From assembly GCA_014156375.1 (NCBI GenBank), contig RQJH01000002.1, forward strand, positions 92,331 to 156,330: a stretch of 64,000 bases of DNA, written 5' to 3'. This document shows positions 20,947 through 34,165 of the stretch, in pieces. The position numbers were made by a program, and so were the translations under genes. Every line of letters starts with the position of its first letter. Within the stretch, counting starts at the first letter, position 1. The notes under the pieces were generated by a model. That model saw only the letters and a list, made by a program, of their open reading frames with translations. It searched no databases and was not told the DNA's origin. Source of the stretch: Enterobacteriaceae bacterium 89. Its GTDB lineage: Bacteria; Pseudomonadota; Gammaproteobacteria; Enterobacterales; Enterobacteriaceae.

Positions 20947-20963
20947 CATTACAGGAGCTTCTG

Positions 20964-21983
20964 ATGACACAAACTACTTCGAATTCACACCTGATTTTGA
21001 CCGGCGACCGCCCGACGGGACAGCTGCATTTGGGCCATTATGTCGGCTCACTACGCCAGCGCGTGACCCTTCAGGATCGCTATCCGCAGTACATTTTGAT
21101 TGCAGATCTTCAAGGGCTGACCGACAACGGCTCCCGGCCGGAGAAAATCGCCCACAACGTACTGGAAGTGATGGCCGATTATCTGGCCGTCGGCATCGAT
21201 CCACAGCGTTCGACGATTTGCCTGCAGTCGGCACTGCCTGCGCTGGCGGAACTGACCATGCTGTATATGAATATCGTGACAGTGTCACGCGTAGAGCGAA
21301 ACCCTACGGTCAAAAATGAAATTCAGCAGAAAGGCTTTGCCCGCTCGCTGCCCGCCGGGTTTCTGGTTTATCCGATAAGCCAGGCTGCCGACATTACGGC
21401 TTTCGGCGCCGATCTCGTGCCGGTCGGCGATGACCAGCAGCCGATGATCGAACAGACTAATGAAATCGTGCACAAGATGAACAGCCTGCTGCCCGAGCCT
21501 GTGTTGCGACACTGCCAGGCGTTGCTCAGCCCCGTTGGCCGCCTGCCTGGGGTGGACGGTAGCGCCAAGATGTCGAAATCTCTTGGAAACACGTTAACGC
21601 TTAGCGCTACAGAGGAAGAAATCCACAAGGCCGTCAGCGCGATGTATACCGACCCGCAGCACTTGCGCATCAGCGATCCGGGTAAGGTGGAAGGCAATGT
21701 GGTGTTTACTTATCTGGATGCTTTTCATCATGACACGGAGAAAGTCGCAGCAATGAAAACACACTATCAGCAAGGCGGGCTTGGCGACCGGCAATGCAAA
21801 AACGAGCTGGAAGAATGCCTGCAAGCTCTGCTGGCCCCCATCCGGGAGCGCAGAAAGACGCTGATTGCTGACAAAGGGATGCTGCTGGAGTTGCTGAAAG
21901 CAGGTAGCGAAAAAGCACATCAGAAAACCCAGCAAACGCTGGTCAAAGTGAAACGCGGATTGGGGTTACCGGTGATGTTCTGA
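20964..21983 (+). CDS. trpS2: Second tryptophanyl-tRNA synthetase (TrpRS II)
   Basis: Class I aminoacyl-tRNA synthetase charging tRNA-Trp, 339 residues. The HIGH-type motif is LHLGHYVG (about 21-28) and the KMSKS motif is complete (SAKMSKSLGNT). It differs clearly from the housekeeping E. coli TrpS, which lies far away in another gene cluster, so this genome probably carries two. Auxiliary TrpRS enzymes often resist inhibitors such as indolmycin; that role is inferred here. SD AGGAG at 20953. Isolated between ribA and acnA, where E. coli has no gene. Confidence 0.92.
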   Translation: MTQTTSNSHLILTGDRPTGQLHLGHYVGSLRQRVTLQDRYPQYILIADLQGLTDNGSRPEKIAHNVLEVMADYLAVGIDPQRSTICLQSALPALAELTMLYMNIVTVSRVERNPTVKNEIQQKGFARSLPAGFLVYPISQAADITAFGADLVPVGDDQQPMIEQTNEIVHKMNSLLPEPVLRHCQALLSPVGRLPGVDGSAKMSKSLGNTLTLSATEEEIHKAVSAMYTDPQHLRISDPGKVEGNVVFTYLDAFHHDTEKVAAMKTHYQQGGLGDRQCKNELEECLQALLAPIRERRKTLIADKGMLLELLKAGSEKAHQKTQQTLVKVKRGLGLPVMF

Positions 21984-21998
21984 GCTACGACTAAAAAA

Positions 21999-22074
21999 TC
22001 GCCCGGCGGCGCTTCGCTTGCACGGACCTACGAGCACATGTAGGTCCGGCAAGCCTGCGCAGCAGGGCAATGGT
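21999..22074. repeat. REP pair between trpS2 and acnA
   Basis: Inverted REP cores GCCCGGCGGCGCTTCGCTTG and GGTCCGGCAAGCCTGCGCAG separate the convergent genes trpS2 and acnA; no classical terminator is seen there. Confidence 0.75.
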
Positions 22075-22082
22075 TTTATAAA

Positions 22083-24758
<2,676 letters not shown>

Positions 24759-24892
24759 AGCTCCTCCTTAATGACAGGGATATATCCTGACTCTCCTCAG
24801 GGTCTACCATTAAAGATAACACACGCTAGTCGTAACGTTTTGATAACAACCCGAAATGCTAAATTCCTTACTTCTTTTTACAGGCGGAAAAT

Positions 24893-24920
24893 AAAAAACC
24901 CGATGAAACCATCGGGTTTT
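24893..24920 (-). terminator. Terminator after ymiC
   Basis: AAACCCGATG and CATCGGGTTT form a ten-base stem with loop AAAC, with a T run on the minus strand; it separates ymiC from acnA. Confidence 0.85.
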
Positions 24921-24927
24921 GCGGAAT

Positions 24928-25026
24928 TTATTTGATGATGATCCACAGCAGCTGACACCAGAACAGCAGCGACAGGGAAAAGACCCCGATCCAGGACCAG
25001 TATTTTACGTTGCGTTTCGTTTTCAT
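24928..25026 (-). CDS. ymiC: YmiC, tiny membrane protein
   Basis: 32-residue ORF read from the minus strand, beginning MKTKRNVKYWSWIGVFSLSL. A basic head is followed by a single hydrophobic segment that ends in WIIIK. Length, order and character match the small protein YmiC encoded between yciX and acnA in E. coli. Probably a single-pass inner-membrane protein with no known function. Ends just before a strong terminator. Confidence 0.75.
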   Translation of the reverse strand: MKTKRNVKYWSWIGVFSLSLLFWCQLLWIIIK

Positions 25027-25150
25027 TATTTGACACCAATAGTTATTCACTTTTACCGCCCATTCAGGCAGTAACCCTGGTGCTGTAGTGTATTTATTAA
25101 CGAGTACAAAAAGACAAACTCAACGAAGCGGAAACAGAAATAAGATTAAT

Positions 25151-25318
25151 TTAGCTTTTTTTATCATTATCTGAATTGAAGGAATCTATAAAGTCCTGCT
25201 GCTGCTGGGTCAGTTTCCAGTCCACCGGAACGGCAGCAGCGCGCTTCCGGGCGGTCTGTGCTTTGTCATTTGGCTGACTCACAGGCGTGGATGACGAGCT
25301 TCGTTGTGAAACAGCCAT
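25151..25318 (-). CDS. yciX: YciX small protein
   Basis: 55 residues from the ATG at 25318, preceded by GGGGTTAATA. Polar and basic: RSSSSTPVSQPNDKAQTARK, then a helical tail DWKLTQQQQDFIDSFNSD. Matches E. coli YciX in length and place. The frame is open 15 codons upstream, but that part overlaps ymiA. No known function. The start is only two bases after the ymiA stop, so translation is likely coupled. Confidence 0.85.
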   Translation of the reverse strand: MAVSQRSSSSTPVSQPNDKAQTARKRAAAVPVDWKLTQQQQDFIDSFNSDNDKKS

Positions 25319-25320
25319 TA

Positions 25321-25461
25321 TTAACCCCAATATTTCCAGATGAGCAGCGCCACGACGATCCAAAACGCCGCAGAGCCCAGGAATACCGCGAACCAGGCTT
25401 TTCTTTTCAGCTCAGCATCCCTCTGCGGTTGTTCACGTCCTGACGACATCGCTAGCCTCAT
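25321..25461 (-). CDS. ymiA: YmiA, tiny membrane protein
   Basis: 46-residue ORF on the minus strand: a polar head MRLAMSSGREQPQRDAELKR, then AWFAVFLGSAAFWIVVALLI as a single membrane helix and the tail WKYWG. Very close to E. coli YmiA, same length. With yciX (two bases downstream) and ymiC it forms the mini-gene cluster between cysB and acnA. Function unknown. Confidence 0.85.
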   Translation of the reverse strand: MRLAMSSGREQPQRDAELKRKAWFAVFLGSAAFWIVVALLIWKYWG

Positions 25462-25781
25462 AATCATCGATACCACTTATCATTTAGCACCAAACAATTG
25501 GTACAAGTAATCATCATTGAGATAAATCCTAATTAAAAAAGCGGCAGAAATCCAGCGATTTTATGAATCGTACAGATATCATTCTTGAATCTTTGACGAC
25601 AAATAAATATTTGATGTTGGAAATTTGCGTAGAGGCAAAATAGTTTCTACTTTTAGCGCCGATAAAGAATATCGCTGGCACTGTTTTCCATCTGGCAGGC
25701 TTTGTAACGAGGCATTAAATGCGAATGAAAAGGATTTTAAATATCCCCGCAGCCGGGGATATTCATTAATTTCTGCAGGGA
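25462..25781. other. Intergenic region between cysB and ymiA
   Basis: 320 bases without a gene. A hairpin at 25743-25765 (ATATCCCC...GGGGATAT) directly after cysB may terminate it, although its T run is poor. The rest is AT-rich and should contain the promoter of ymiA-yciX-ymiC. ACCAAACAATTGGT near 25489-25502 is a small palindrome that could be an operator. Confidence 0.5.
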
Positions 25782-26789
<1,008 letters not shown>

Positions 26790-26940
26790 CTAATACGATT
26801 TAATAATAAGAAATGGGTTAACTATAACCACTATATCATTTATGCCGGATGTGTATAGAGAGGAGAAAAAAATAATAACGCGGGTAATGACAAGGGCCGC
26901 AGTGCGGCCCTTGGGTGAGGTTCAGATCAGAAAGTGAAGG

Positions 26941-29550
26941 TTATTTCTTCGCTTCCTGCCATTTACCGTCGATAAAGAAGGCAGACCAGCCGGTCGCTTT
27001 GCCGTCTTTTTCCGAAGCCACATACTGCTGCTTGGTTTTACGGCTGAAGCGCACCATCGTTTTATTACCGTTCGGATCTTCCTGTGGTGCATCGGCAAGA
27101 TAACGCAGCTTCTCCGGCAGGCGATCGCGGAAGCGGAACAGCTCTTCTACCAGCGGCGCACGGGTTTCACGCGATTTCGGGAAGGTGTTAGCCGCCAGGA
27201 ACACGCCTGCCGCACCGTCACGCAGTACAAAGTACGCGTCTGATTTCTCGCACGGCAGCTCCGGCAGCGGGACCGGGTCTTCCTTCGGTGGCGCAACTTC
27301 GCCGTTACGCAGGATCTTACGGGTATTTTTACAGTCGTCGTTGGTACAGGCCATGTATTTACCGAAGCGCCCCATTTTCAGGTGCATTTCAGAACCACAT
27401 TTCTCACACTCAACGATTGGACCGTCATAGCCCTTAATGCGGAACTCGCCCTCTTCGATTTCGTAGCCGTCGCAGGTCGGGTTGTTACCACAGACGTGCA
27501 GCTTACGCTTCGGATCGATAAGGTAGCTGTCCATCGCGGTGCCACACTTCGCACAGCGACGTTTAGCGCGCAGCGCGTTGGTTTCGGCGTCGTCGCCTTC
27601 CAGCACGTTCAGCACTTCATTTTCCGGCACCAGGTTAATGGTGGTTTTGCAGCGCTCTTTTGGCGGCAGCGCATAGCCGGAACAGCCGAGGAACACGCCG
27701 GTGCTCGCCGTACGAATGCCCATTTTACGACCACAGGTCGGGCAGTCGATGCTGGTGAGGATCATGGCGTTCGGCTGCATGCCGCCCTCTTCCGGATCTT
27801 TCTCCGCCGTTTCCAGCTGACGGGTAAAGTCACCGAAGAAATCGTTCAGCACCTGCTTCCACTCGGCCTGATGGTTTGCCACCTGATCGAGGCTGTTTTC
27901 CATCTGCGCGGTGAAGTCGTAGTTCATCAGCTCGCGGAAGTTGTCTTCCAGGCGATCGGTAACAATCTCACCCATTTTCTCGGCGTAGAAACGGCGGTTT
28001 TCCACACGCACATAGCCACGATCCTGAATGGTTGAAATGATCGACGCGTAGGTAGACGGACGGCCAATCCCACGTTTCTCAAGCTCTTTAACCAGAGACG
28101 CTTCGCTGAAACGCGCAGGCGGTTTGGTAAAGTGCTGAGCAGGCAGCAGTTCGACCAGCGCCAGATCGTCGCCTTTCTTCACGGCAGGCAGTACGCGGTC
28201 TTCATCGCCCTTACGCAGCGCTGGCATGACTTTCGTCCAGCCATCAAAGCGCAGCGTACGGCCACGGGCTTTCAGTTTGAAATCACCTGCGGCAACGGTC
28301 AGCGTGGTGGAGTCGTACTGCGCTGGCGTCATCTGACAGGCCACAAACTGGCGCCAGATCAGCTGATACAGTTTCTGCGCGTCGGCTTCCATATCCTTCA
28401 GCGACTCGGCCAGTACGGCAACGTCAGAAGGACGAATCGCTTCGTGCGCTTCCTGAGAGTTCTCTTTGCTGGCGTACTGATTCGGATTTTCCGGCAGGTA
28501 TTTCTTGCCGAAATTATCGCTGATGTAACCGCGAACCATGCTAACGGCGTCCTGACTCAGGTTAGTAGAGTCGGTACGCATATAGGTGATGTAACCAGCT
28601 TCATACAGACGCTGCGCCATCATCATGGTTTTCTTCACGCCATAGCCCAGACGCGTGCTGGCAGCCTGTTGCAGAGTTGAGGTGATAAACGGCGCGCCAG
28701 GCTTGCTGCTGGTTGGCTTATCTTCACGTTCAACGACGCTGTAGCGTGCTTTTTCAAGCAGACTGACGGCAGCCATGGTTTCGTCACGGGTAACCGGACG
28801 GAACGGCTTATCGTGGTGATGGCTGACTTCCAGCGGCAGAGCTTCACCGGACGGCGTAGTGGTGTTGGCATCGATTTCCCAGAATTCTTCCGGAACGAAC
28901 GCCTTAATTTCACGTTCACGCTCAACCACCAGACGCACGGCAACGGACTGTACGCGCCCTGCGGACAGACCACGGGCGATCTTTTTCCACAGCAGCGGCG
29001 AGACCATATAGCCCACCACGCGGTCGACAAAGCGGCGCGCCTGCTGTGCATTCACACGGTCGATATTCAGTTCGCCCGGCGTGTCAAACGCCTGACGAAT
29101 CGCATTTTTGGTTATCTCGTTAAACACCACGCGGCTGTAGCGCGAGTCATCACCACCAATCACTTCCCGCAGGTGCCAGGCAATGGCTTCCCCTTCGCGG
29201 TCAAGGTCGGTTGCGAGATAGATGTGGTCGGCTTTTTCCGCCAACTGTTTGAGTTCTGAGACTACCTTCTCTTTGCCCGGCAGCACTTCATACTGTGCTT
29301 TCCAGTCGTGCCACGGATCCACGCCCATGCGGTTCACCAGGGCGCCACGTTCATCCTTCTTCGGCTTTTTCGCCGTTTTGGCAGCCGTTTTGGTGGAGGT
29401 AGAGTCAGCGCTCTTTTTGCTGGCTGAGCCACTGGTCGGCAAATCGCGGATATGACCGACGCTGGATTTCACCACGTAGTCATTTCCAAGATACTTATTG
29501 ATCGTTTTGGCTTTTGCCGGGGACTCAACGATAACGAGAGCTTTACCCAT
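26941..29550 (-). CDS. topA: DNA topoisomerase I
   Basis: Relaxes negative supercoils by cutting one strand through a tyrosine-phosphate link. 869 residues from [20 protein letters not shown]; two further in-frame codons upstream are ignored. The Toprim acidic cluster is [11 protein letters not shown], the active-site Tyr lies in [10 protein letters not shown] (about residue 323), and three C-terminal four-cysteine zinc ribbons start at [18 protein letters not shown] and CEKCGSEMH. The lysine-rich insert near residue 60 is slightly longer than in E. coli. Confidence 0.98.
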   Translation of the reverse strand: MGKALVIVESPAKAKTINKYLGNDYVVKSSVGHIRDLPTSGSASKKSADSTSTKTAAKTAKKPKKDERGALVNRMGVDPWHDWKAQYEVLPGKEKVVSELKQLAEKADHIYLATDLDREGEAIAWHLREVIGGDDSRYSRVVFNEITKNAIRQAFDTPGELNIDRVNAQQARRFVDRVVGYMVSPLLWKKIARGLSAGRVQSVAVRLVVEREREIKAFVPEEFWEIDANTTTPSGEALPLEVSHHHDKPFRPVTRDETMAAVSLLEKARYSVVEREDKPTSSKPGAPFITSTLQQAASTRLGYGVKKTMMMAQRLYEAGYITYMRTDSTNLSQDAVSMVRGYISDNFGKKYLPENPNQYASKENSQEAHEAIRPSDVAVLAESLKDMEADAQKLYQLIWRQFVACQMTPAQYDSTTLTVAAGDFKLKARGRTLRFDGWTKVMPALRKGDEDRVLPAVKKGDDLALVELLPAQHFTKPPARFSEASLVKELEKRGIGRPSTYASIISTIQDRGYVRVENRRFYAEKMGEIVTDRLEDNFRELMNYDFTAQMENSLDQVANHQAEWKQVLNDFFGDFTRQLETAEKDPEEGGMQPNAMILTSIDCPTCGRKMGIRTASTGVFLGCSGYALPPKERCKTTINLVPENEVLNVLEGDDAETNALRAKRRCAKCGTAMDSYLIDPKRKLHVCGNNPTCDGYEIEEGEFRIKGYDGPIVECEKCGSEMHLKMGRFGKYMACTNDDCKNTRKILRNGEVAPPKEDPVPLPELPCEKSDAYFVLRDGAAGVFLAANTFPKSRETRAPLVEELFRFRDRLPEKLRYLADAPQEDPNGNKTMVRFSRKTKQQYVASEKDGKATGWSAFFIDGKWQEAKK

Positions 29551-29974
29551 ATTCACCTTTACCTAGTTTGATTCTTCCAGGATTACGCGCCACTCCACAG
29601 GAGACGGCACATATATCGCACTTGAATTCACCTTCCTCTGGCGACGAACCTTGATATAGCGGCGGCGTCAGAGGATATCAACCCCTTCCTTTGCCCGGCC
29701 CCAGAAGCCTGAGACAGCGGAGTTAGTTGGCTGGCAAGTTCCTGCCAGGTGGTATAGCACGAAGAATTTTTGGTCGAATGTCAAGCAAATCTGTTGCCAG
29801 ATAGCCGAAAGCGTCACACTGTACCTGATAAAATTCGTTACGCAACTTTATTAGCATGCAAAAGCCAATCCCGCCAGCCGACGAAAGTTTGTGAAGTCCT
29901 TGTGATTTACAGGGAAGTTTGCCCGCGCCACGCTGTGGGCGTAGACTAATGGCAATGATTCAGAGGAGCCAGAG
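29551..29974. other. topA/yciN divergent intergenic region
   Basis: 424 bases with no gene seen. It must hold the topA promoters (several in E. coli, supercoiling- and heat-responsive) on the minus strand and the yciN promoter near its right end. I could not assign individual boxes with confidence. Confidence 0.5.
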
Positions 29975-30226
29975 ATGCAAGAACCATCCCAACCTATTGA
30001 CCGCCAGACTTTACTGGCAGAAGCCAACCGCCTGATTCGTGAGCACGAAGATACCATGAAGGGGATTGAAGCCACCGGCGTTGAACAACGCAACGGCGTG
30101 CTGGTGTTTAGCGGCGAGTACTTCCTTGATGAGCAAGGTCTGCCGACGCCAAAAAGCACCGCGGTATTCAATATGTTTAAATACCTGGCCCACCAGCTTT
30201 CAGAAAAATATCATCTGATCGACTGA
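29975..30226 (+). CDS. yciN: YciN family protein
   Basis: 83 residues, as in E. coli YciN. The conserved core runs from [19 protein letters not shown] through [20 protein letters not shown] to [13 protein letters not shown]. Small, soluble alpha/beta protein with no established function. SD AGAGGAG. Flanked by topA and sohB, as in E. coli; followed by a REP element. Confidence 0.93.
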   Translation: MQEPSQPIDRQTLLAEANRLIREHEDTMKGIEATGVEQRNGVLVFSGEYFLDEQGLPTPKSTAVFNMFKYLAHQLSEKYHLID

Positions 30227-30235
30227 CCGCCAGAG

Positions 30236-30306
30236 TGCCCGGTGGCGCAGGCTTACCGGGCCTACAATACCGTAGGCCTGATAAGGCGAAGCTACCATCA
30301 GGCAAT
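30236..30306. repeat. REP pair between yciN and sohB
   Basis: GCCCGGTGGCGCAGGCTTAC and GCCTGATAAGGCGAAGCTAC are inverted REP cores between two convergent genes. Confidence 0.75.
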
Positions 30307-30319
30307 CCCCGCCAACAGA

Positions 30320-31366
30320 TTACATCATCGGTTTTTGACCGCGCTGCCACCAGCGCATCAGCAGTCGATCCGCGCTTTCAGCGGCACTTCCCGTGAATCG
30401 GTCAAGCAGGCGTTTGCGCTGCAGATAGCGAACGTTCAGGACCTCACGCCCTTCCATCAGCCGCAGCAGCAGATCGTCGCTGGTCCCGACTTCATCCACC
30501 AGCCCTTTCTCCAGGGCCTGACTGCCGTACCAGTGTTCACCGGTTGCCACCTGTTCAATGTCCAGCGTTGGCCGCATTTTGTGCACAAACTCTTTGAACA
30601 ACAGATGCGTTTCGTTGAGATCCTCGCGGAATTTCTGTCGCCCTTCTTCGGTGTTTTCACCCAGCAGCGTCAGGGTGCGTTTGTATTGCCCTGCGGTGTG
30701 CAGCTCAATATCAATCTCTTTGTTCTTCAGGAAGCGGTTAAAGTTTGGGATCTGCGCGACCACACCAATTGAGCCGATAATCGCGAACGGCGCAGAGACA
30801 ATTTTGTCACCCACGCACGCCATCATATAGCCGCCGCTGGCCGCGACCTTATCCACCGCGATGGTGATAGGGATTTGCTTATCGCGCAGCCGCTGCAGCT
30901 GTGAGGCCGCCAGCCCGTAGCCGTGCACCACGCCGCCGGGACTTTCCAGACGTACAACCACCTGATCCTGCGGTTTAAACACGGCAAGCACCGCCGTGAC
31001 CTCTTCGCGCAGAGCGGACACTTCATGGGCATCCATACTCCCTTTGAAATCCAGCACCCAGACGCGAGGTTTATCAGCAGACTCTGTTATCCCTCTTTTC
31101 GCGTTGGTCTTCGCGGCTTTCGCCTCCAGCTTGTGCTTTTTCTTTTGCGCTTTATGCCAGAGCTTTTGCTGTGGACCGTCCAGCAGCGCCACGCTCATGT
31201 CTTCCTGCATCTCTTTATATTGCTCACTGAGATTAGTGATCCGCAGCTCTCCACGCTGCTTTTTGCGTTGGGTAAGATTCACGATAAATGTGGCAATAAG
31301 CACAATCGCGACGACAACCGTGGCGATTTTCGCCAAAAACAACCCATATTGAGAAAGTATTTCCAC
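30320..31366 (-). CDS. sohB: SohB, S49-family membrane serine protease
   Basis: 348 residues using the GTG at 31366, which follows AAGGTGGAAGC and aligns with the E. coli start (VEILSQYGLFLAK). An N-terminal membrane segment is followed by a charged linker rich in lysine and alanine, then the peptidase S49 (SppA-like) domain with the serine nucleophile in KVAASGGYMMAC. Inner membrane with the catalytic domain probably periplasmic. In E. coli, extra copies suppress loss of DegP (HtrA). Confidence 0.93.
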   Translation of the reverse strand: MEILSQYGLFLAKIATVVVAIVLIATFIVNLTQRKKQRGELRITNLSEQYKEMQEDMSVALLDGPQQKLWHKAQKKKHKLEAKAAKTNAKRGITESADKPRVWVLDFKGSMDAHEVSALREEVTAVLAVFKPQDQVVVRLESPGGVVHGYGLAASQLQRLRDKQIPITIAVDKVAASGGYMMACVGDKIVSAPFAIIGSIGVVAQIPNFNRFLKNKEIDIELHTAGQYKRTLTLLGENTEEGRQKFREDLNETHLLFKEFVHKMRPTLDIEQVATGEHWYGSQALEKGLVDEVGTSDDLLLRLMEGREVLNVRYLQRKRLLDRFTGSAAESADRLLMRWWQRGQKPMM

Positions 31367-31630
31367 GCTTCCACCTTGAAAAAGAATCACTCGGATATCA
31401 CGCACAGTGTACAACAGCCCTTTCAGGGCGTCTCCCGCCTGAATTGTACGTTGCGAGGACGCTTCCCGTTTTTCTTAACCGCTATGAAATGATTGCAAAA
31501 TGTTAATTCACAACACCCTTTCCGCCTGGCTGATTGAAATAGGCCGCCGTTTAGGGCATAAAGCCGAAAAGTGAACTGAAAGAACAAGAACAGCAACGTG
31601 GCTGCGTCGCAAAGCCACAGGAGAGAGTCC

Positions 31631-32389
31631 GTGCATTACCAACCGCAACGAGATTTGCTGCAACAGCGCATTATTCTGGTCACCGGTGCCAGCGATGGCA
31701 TCGGTCGTGAAGCCGCCCTGACCTACGCCCGCTATGGCGCAAGCGTCATTCTGCTGGGGCGTAACGAAGAAAAACTGCGCGCCGTCGCCCACGAGATCCA
31801 GCAGACCGGTGGTCATCCGGCCCAGTGGTTTACCCTCGATCTGCTGACCTGCACGCCTGAAGAGTGCCAACAGCTGGCGCAGAAAGTCGCCATTCACTAC
31901 CCACGCCTTGACGGAGTGCTGCATAACGCAGGCCTGCTGGGTGACGTGGTGCCGATGGATCAGCAAAAACCTGACGTCTGGCATGACGTTATGCAGGTGA
32001 ACGTCAACGGCACGTTCATGCTGACCCAGGCTCTTCTTCCTTTATTACTGAAGTCTGATTCCGGATCGCTGGTATTCACCTCATCCAGCGTCGGCCAGCA
32101 GGGCCGCGCAAACTGGGGAGCTTATGCCGTTTCCAAATTCGCTACCGAAGGGATGATGCAGGTGCTGGCAGAGGAGTATCAGGGCCGTCTGCGCGTCAAC
32201 TGTATCAACCCCGGCGGGACCCGCACCGGAATGCGCGCCAGCGCCTTCCCGACGGAAGATCCGCTCAAGCTCAAAACGCCCGCCGATATCATGCCGCTGT
32301 ATCTGTGGCTGATGGGCGACGACAGCCGCCGCAAAACCGGCACCAGTTTTGATGCCCAGCCGGGCCGTAAACCGGGAATTTCCCAATGA
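31631..32389 (+). CDS. yciK: YciK, short-chain dehydrogenase/reductase
   Basis: 252 residues from a GTG at 31631, preceded by AGGAGAGAGTCC. Classical SDR: TGASDGIGRE cofactor motif, NAG motif in LHNAGLLG, active-site YAVSK. The natural substrate is unknown. It overlaps btuR by four bases (ATGA), which couples the two genes as in E. coli, but no functional tie to cobalamin is established. Eleven additional in-frame codons upstream have no similarity support. Confidence 0.93.
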   Translation: MHYQPQRDLLQQRIILVTGASDGIGREAALTYARYGASVILLGRNEEKLRAVAHEIQQTGGHPAQWFTLDLLTCTPEECQQLAQKVAIHYPRLDGVLHNAGLLGDVVPMDQQKPDVWHDVMQVNVNGTFMLTQALLPLLLKSDSGSLVFTSSSVGQQGRANWGAYAVSKFATEGMMQVLAEEYQGRLRVNCINPGGTRTGMRASAFPTEDPLKLKTPADIMPLYLWLMGDDSRRKTGTSFDAQPGRKPGISQ

Positions 32390-32976
32390 GTGAAGATCGC
32401 CATCGCGAACGCCAGCAGCGTTTAAAAGAGAAGGTTGACGCCCGCATCGCCGGGGCTCAGGAAGAGCGCGGGATCATTCTGGTGCTGACCGGTAACGGCA
32501 AAGGGAAAACCACTGCCGCTTTCGGCACCGCCACTCGCGCCGTCGGGCACGGGAAAAAAGTAGGTGTGATCCAGTTTATCAAGGGCGACTGGCCGAACGG
32601 CGAGCGCAACCTGCTGGAACCACACGGCGTGGAGTTTCAGGTGATGGCCACAGGCTTTACCTGGGATACCCAGAACCGCGAGAGCGACACCGAGGCCTGT
32701 CTGGGCGTCTGGCAGCATGCCCGACGCATGATGGCCGACGAGAAGCTGGATTTGGTGGTGCTGGACGAGCTCACCTATATGGTGGCCTACGACTACCTGC
32801 CCTTAGAGGAAGTACTGACCGCACTGCGCAATCGCCCGCATCACCAGACGGTGATTATCACCGGGCGCGGCTGTCATCGGGAGATTATGGAGATGGCGGA
32901 TACGGTCAGCGAACTACGACCGGTGAAACATGCGTTTGACGCCGGTATTAAGGCGCAAATCGGCATCGACTACTGA
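32386..32976 (+). CDS. btuR: Cob(I)yrinic acid a,c-diamide adenosyltransferase
   Basis: Transfers the adenosyl group of ATP to cob(I)alamin, making coenzyme B12 (CobA in Salmonella). 196 residues. P-loop GNGKGKTT at 36-43; LVVLDELTYM and IITGRGCHREIMEMAD are the other family signatures. Starts in the yciK stop (ATGA). Confidence 0.97.
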   Translation: MSEDRHRERQQRLKEKVDARIAGAQEERGIILVLTGNGKGKTTAAFGTATRAVGHGKKVGVIQFIKGDWPNGERNLLEPHGVEFQVMATGFTWDTQNRESDTEACLGVWQHARRMMADEKLDLVVLDELTYMVAYDYLPLEEVLTALRNRPHHQTVIITGRGCHREIMEMADTVSELRPVKHAFDAGIKAQIGIDY

Positions 32977-32977
32977 C

Positions 32978-33005
32978 AAAAAAGGCCCTTTCGGGCCTTT
33001 TCTTT
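32978..33005. terminator. Bidirectional terminator between btuR and rluB
   Basis: AAAAGGCCC-TTTC-GGGCCTTTT with A and T tracts on the two sides, able to stop transcription from both convergent genes. Confidence 0.9.
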
Positions 33006-33006
33006 T

Positions 33007-33909
33007 TTATGAACCGCTGCCGTTGTTGCGGCTGCTGGAGCGGCGAGCACCGCCGCTTTTGGCTGGTTTCCCGCTCACCTGAGTGTGGCGTTTCACCGCA
33101 CGGCGAATCTGATTCGCCTTCATGCGACGACGGTCTTTCTCGACCGCAACTTTAGATTCGGTTTCTGGCTTCAGCTCAACCAGCTCACGCAGGTAGTTCG
33201 TCTGCGCCAGGTCCAGCTCGGTATAACCCCCGCGCGGCAGGCCTTTTGGCAGTGGAATATCACCGTAGCGCACACGAATCAGACGGCTGACCTGCACGCC
33301 AACGGCTTCCCACAGGCGACGCACTTCGCGGTTACGCCCTTCGGTCAGAGTCACGTTGTACCACTGGTTGATCCCTTCACCACCGGTAAATTTGATGGTT
33401 TTAAACGCCGCCGGGCCATCTTCAAGCTGCACACCGCGGGAAAGCTGGCGCACTTTGTTATCATCGATTTCACCAAACACGCGAACGGCGTATTCACGCT
33501 CAACTTCACGGCTCGGGTGCATCAGGCGGTTTGCCAGTTCACCGTCGGTGGTGAACAGCAGCAGGCCACAGGTGTTGACGTCAAGACGACCAACGGCAAT
33601 CCAGCGCGCACCGCGCAGTTTTGGCAGACGGTCGAAGACGGTTGGACGCCCTTCCGGGTCGCTGCGGGTGCAGAGTTCGCCTTCCGGCTTGTAATAAGCC
33701 AGCACGCGACAGATTTGCTCTACGGATTCTTTAACGGAGATCAGGTGCCCGTCGATACGGATTTTGAGGCCAGGGATCACCTCAACGCGGTCACCCAGGG
33801 TGGCAACTTTGCCATCAACGCTGACGCGACCGGCCTGGATCATGGTTTCGATTTCACGGCGGGAGCCGTGGCCAGCGCGAGCCAGCACTTTCTGTAATTT
33901 CTCGCTCAT
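33007..33909 (-). CDS. rluB: 23S rRNA pseudouridine(2605) synthase
   Basis: 300 residues. S4 RNA-binding domain at the N-terminus ([19 protein letters not shown]), then the RsuA-type catalytic domain with the active-site Asp in [15 protein letters not shown], and a basic low-complexity tail ([16 protein letters not shown], then a run of S/R/N/G). Modifies U2605 of 23S rRNA in E. coli. In E. coli yciQ lies beyond it; here that gene is absent. Confidence 0.96.
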   Translation of the reverse strand: MSEKLQKVLARAGHGSRREIETMIQAGRVSVDGKVATLGDRVEVIPGLKIRIDGHLISVKESVEQICRVLAYYKPEGELCTRSDPEGRPTVFDRLPKLRGARWIAVGRLDVNTCGLLLFTTDGELANRLMHPSREVEREYAVRVFGEIDDNKVRQLSRGVQLEDGPAAFKTIKFTGGEGINQWYNVTLTEGRNREVRRLWEAVGVQVSRLIRVRYGDIPLPKGLPRGGYTELDLAQTNYLRELVELKPETESKVAVEKDRRRMKANQIRRAVKRHTQVSGKPAKSGGARRSSSRNNGSGS

Positions 33910-34165
33910 CGAGCTTCCTTAAGGTGTCGCCTTCCCAGGCGTCTGAGGGTTCTGCATAAACAGCCAGCTAACAATTTAATGTAACTCACTGTTCTCTAGA
34001 AATTTTCTGTCTGAGCAGAAGCAGCAACAGCATCGCATCTGCAAACGTGACCGCACATACTACACGAATTTTAGAACAAATGGGTCATCTTGTTGAAAGC
34101 TACGGCGAAGGGATAGCAGGGAAAAGGCGGCTGGAATAACCACCAAAGTCATTCCAGCCTCAACA

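Noticed and set aside
20728-20963. T-box riboswitch before trpS2
   Set aside because: No T-box bulge sequence or specifier-loop architecture is recognisable; a peptide-leader mechanism fits better.
30236-30306. Small RNA or mobile element between yciN and sohB
   Set aside because: The inverted repeats are standard REP cores seen at several other gene ends in the window.
33085-33897. Open frame of 270 codons on the plus strand opposite rluB
   Set aside because: Antisense shadow; rluB has clear S4 and catalytic motifs.
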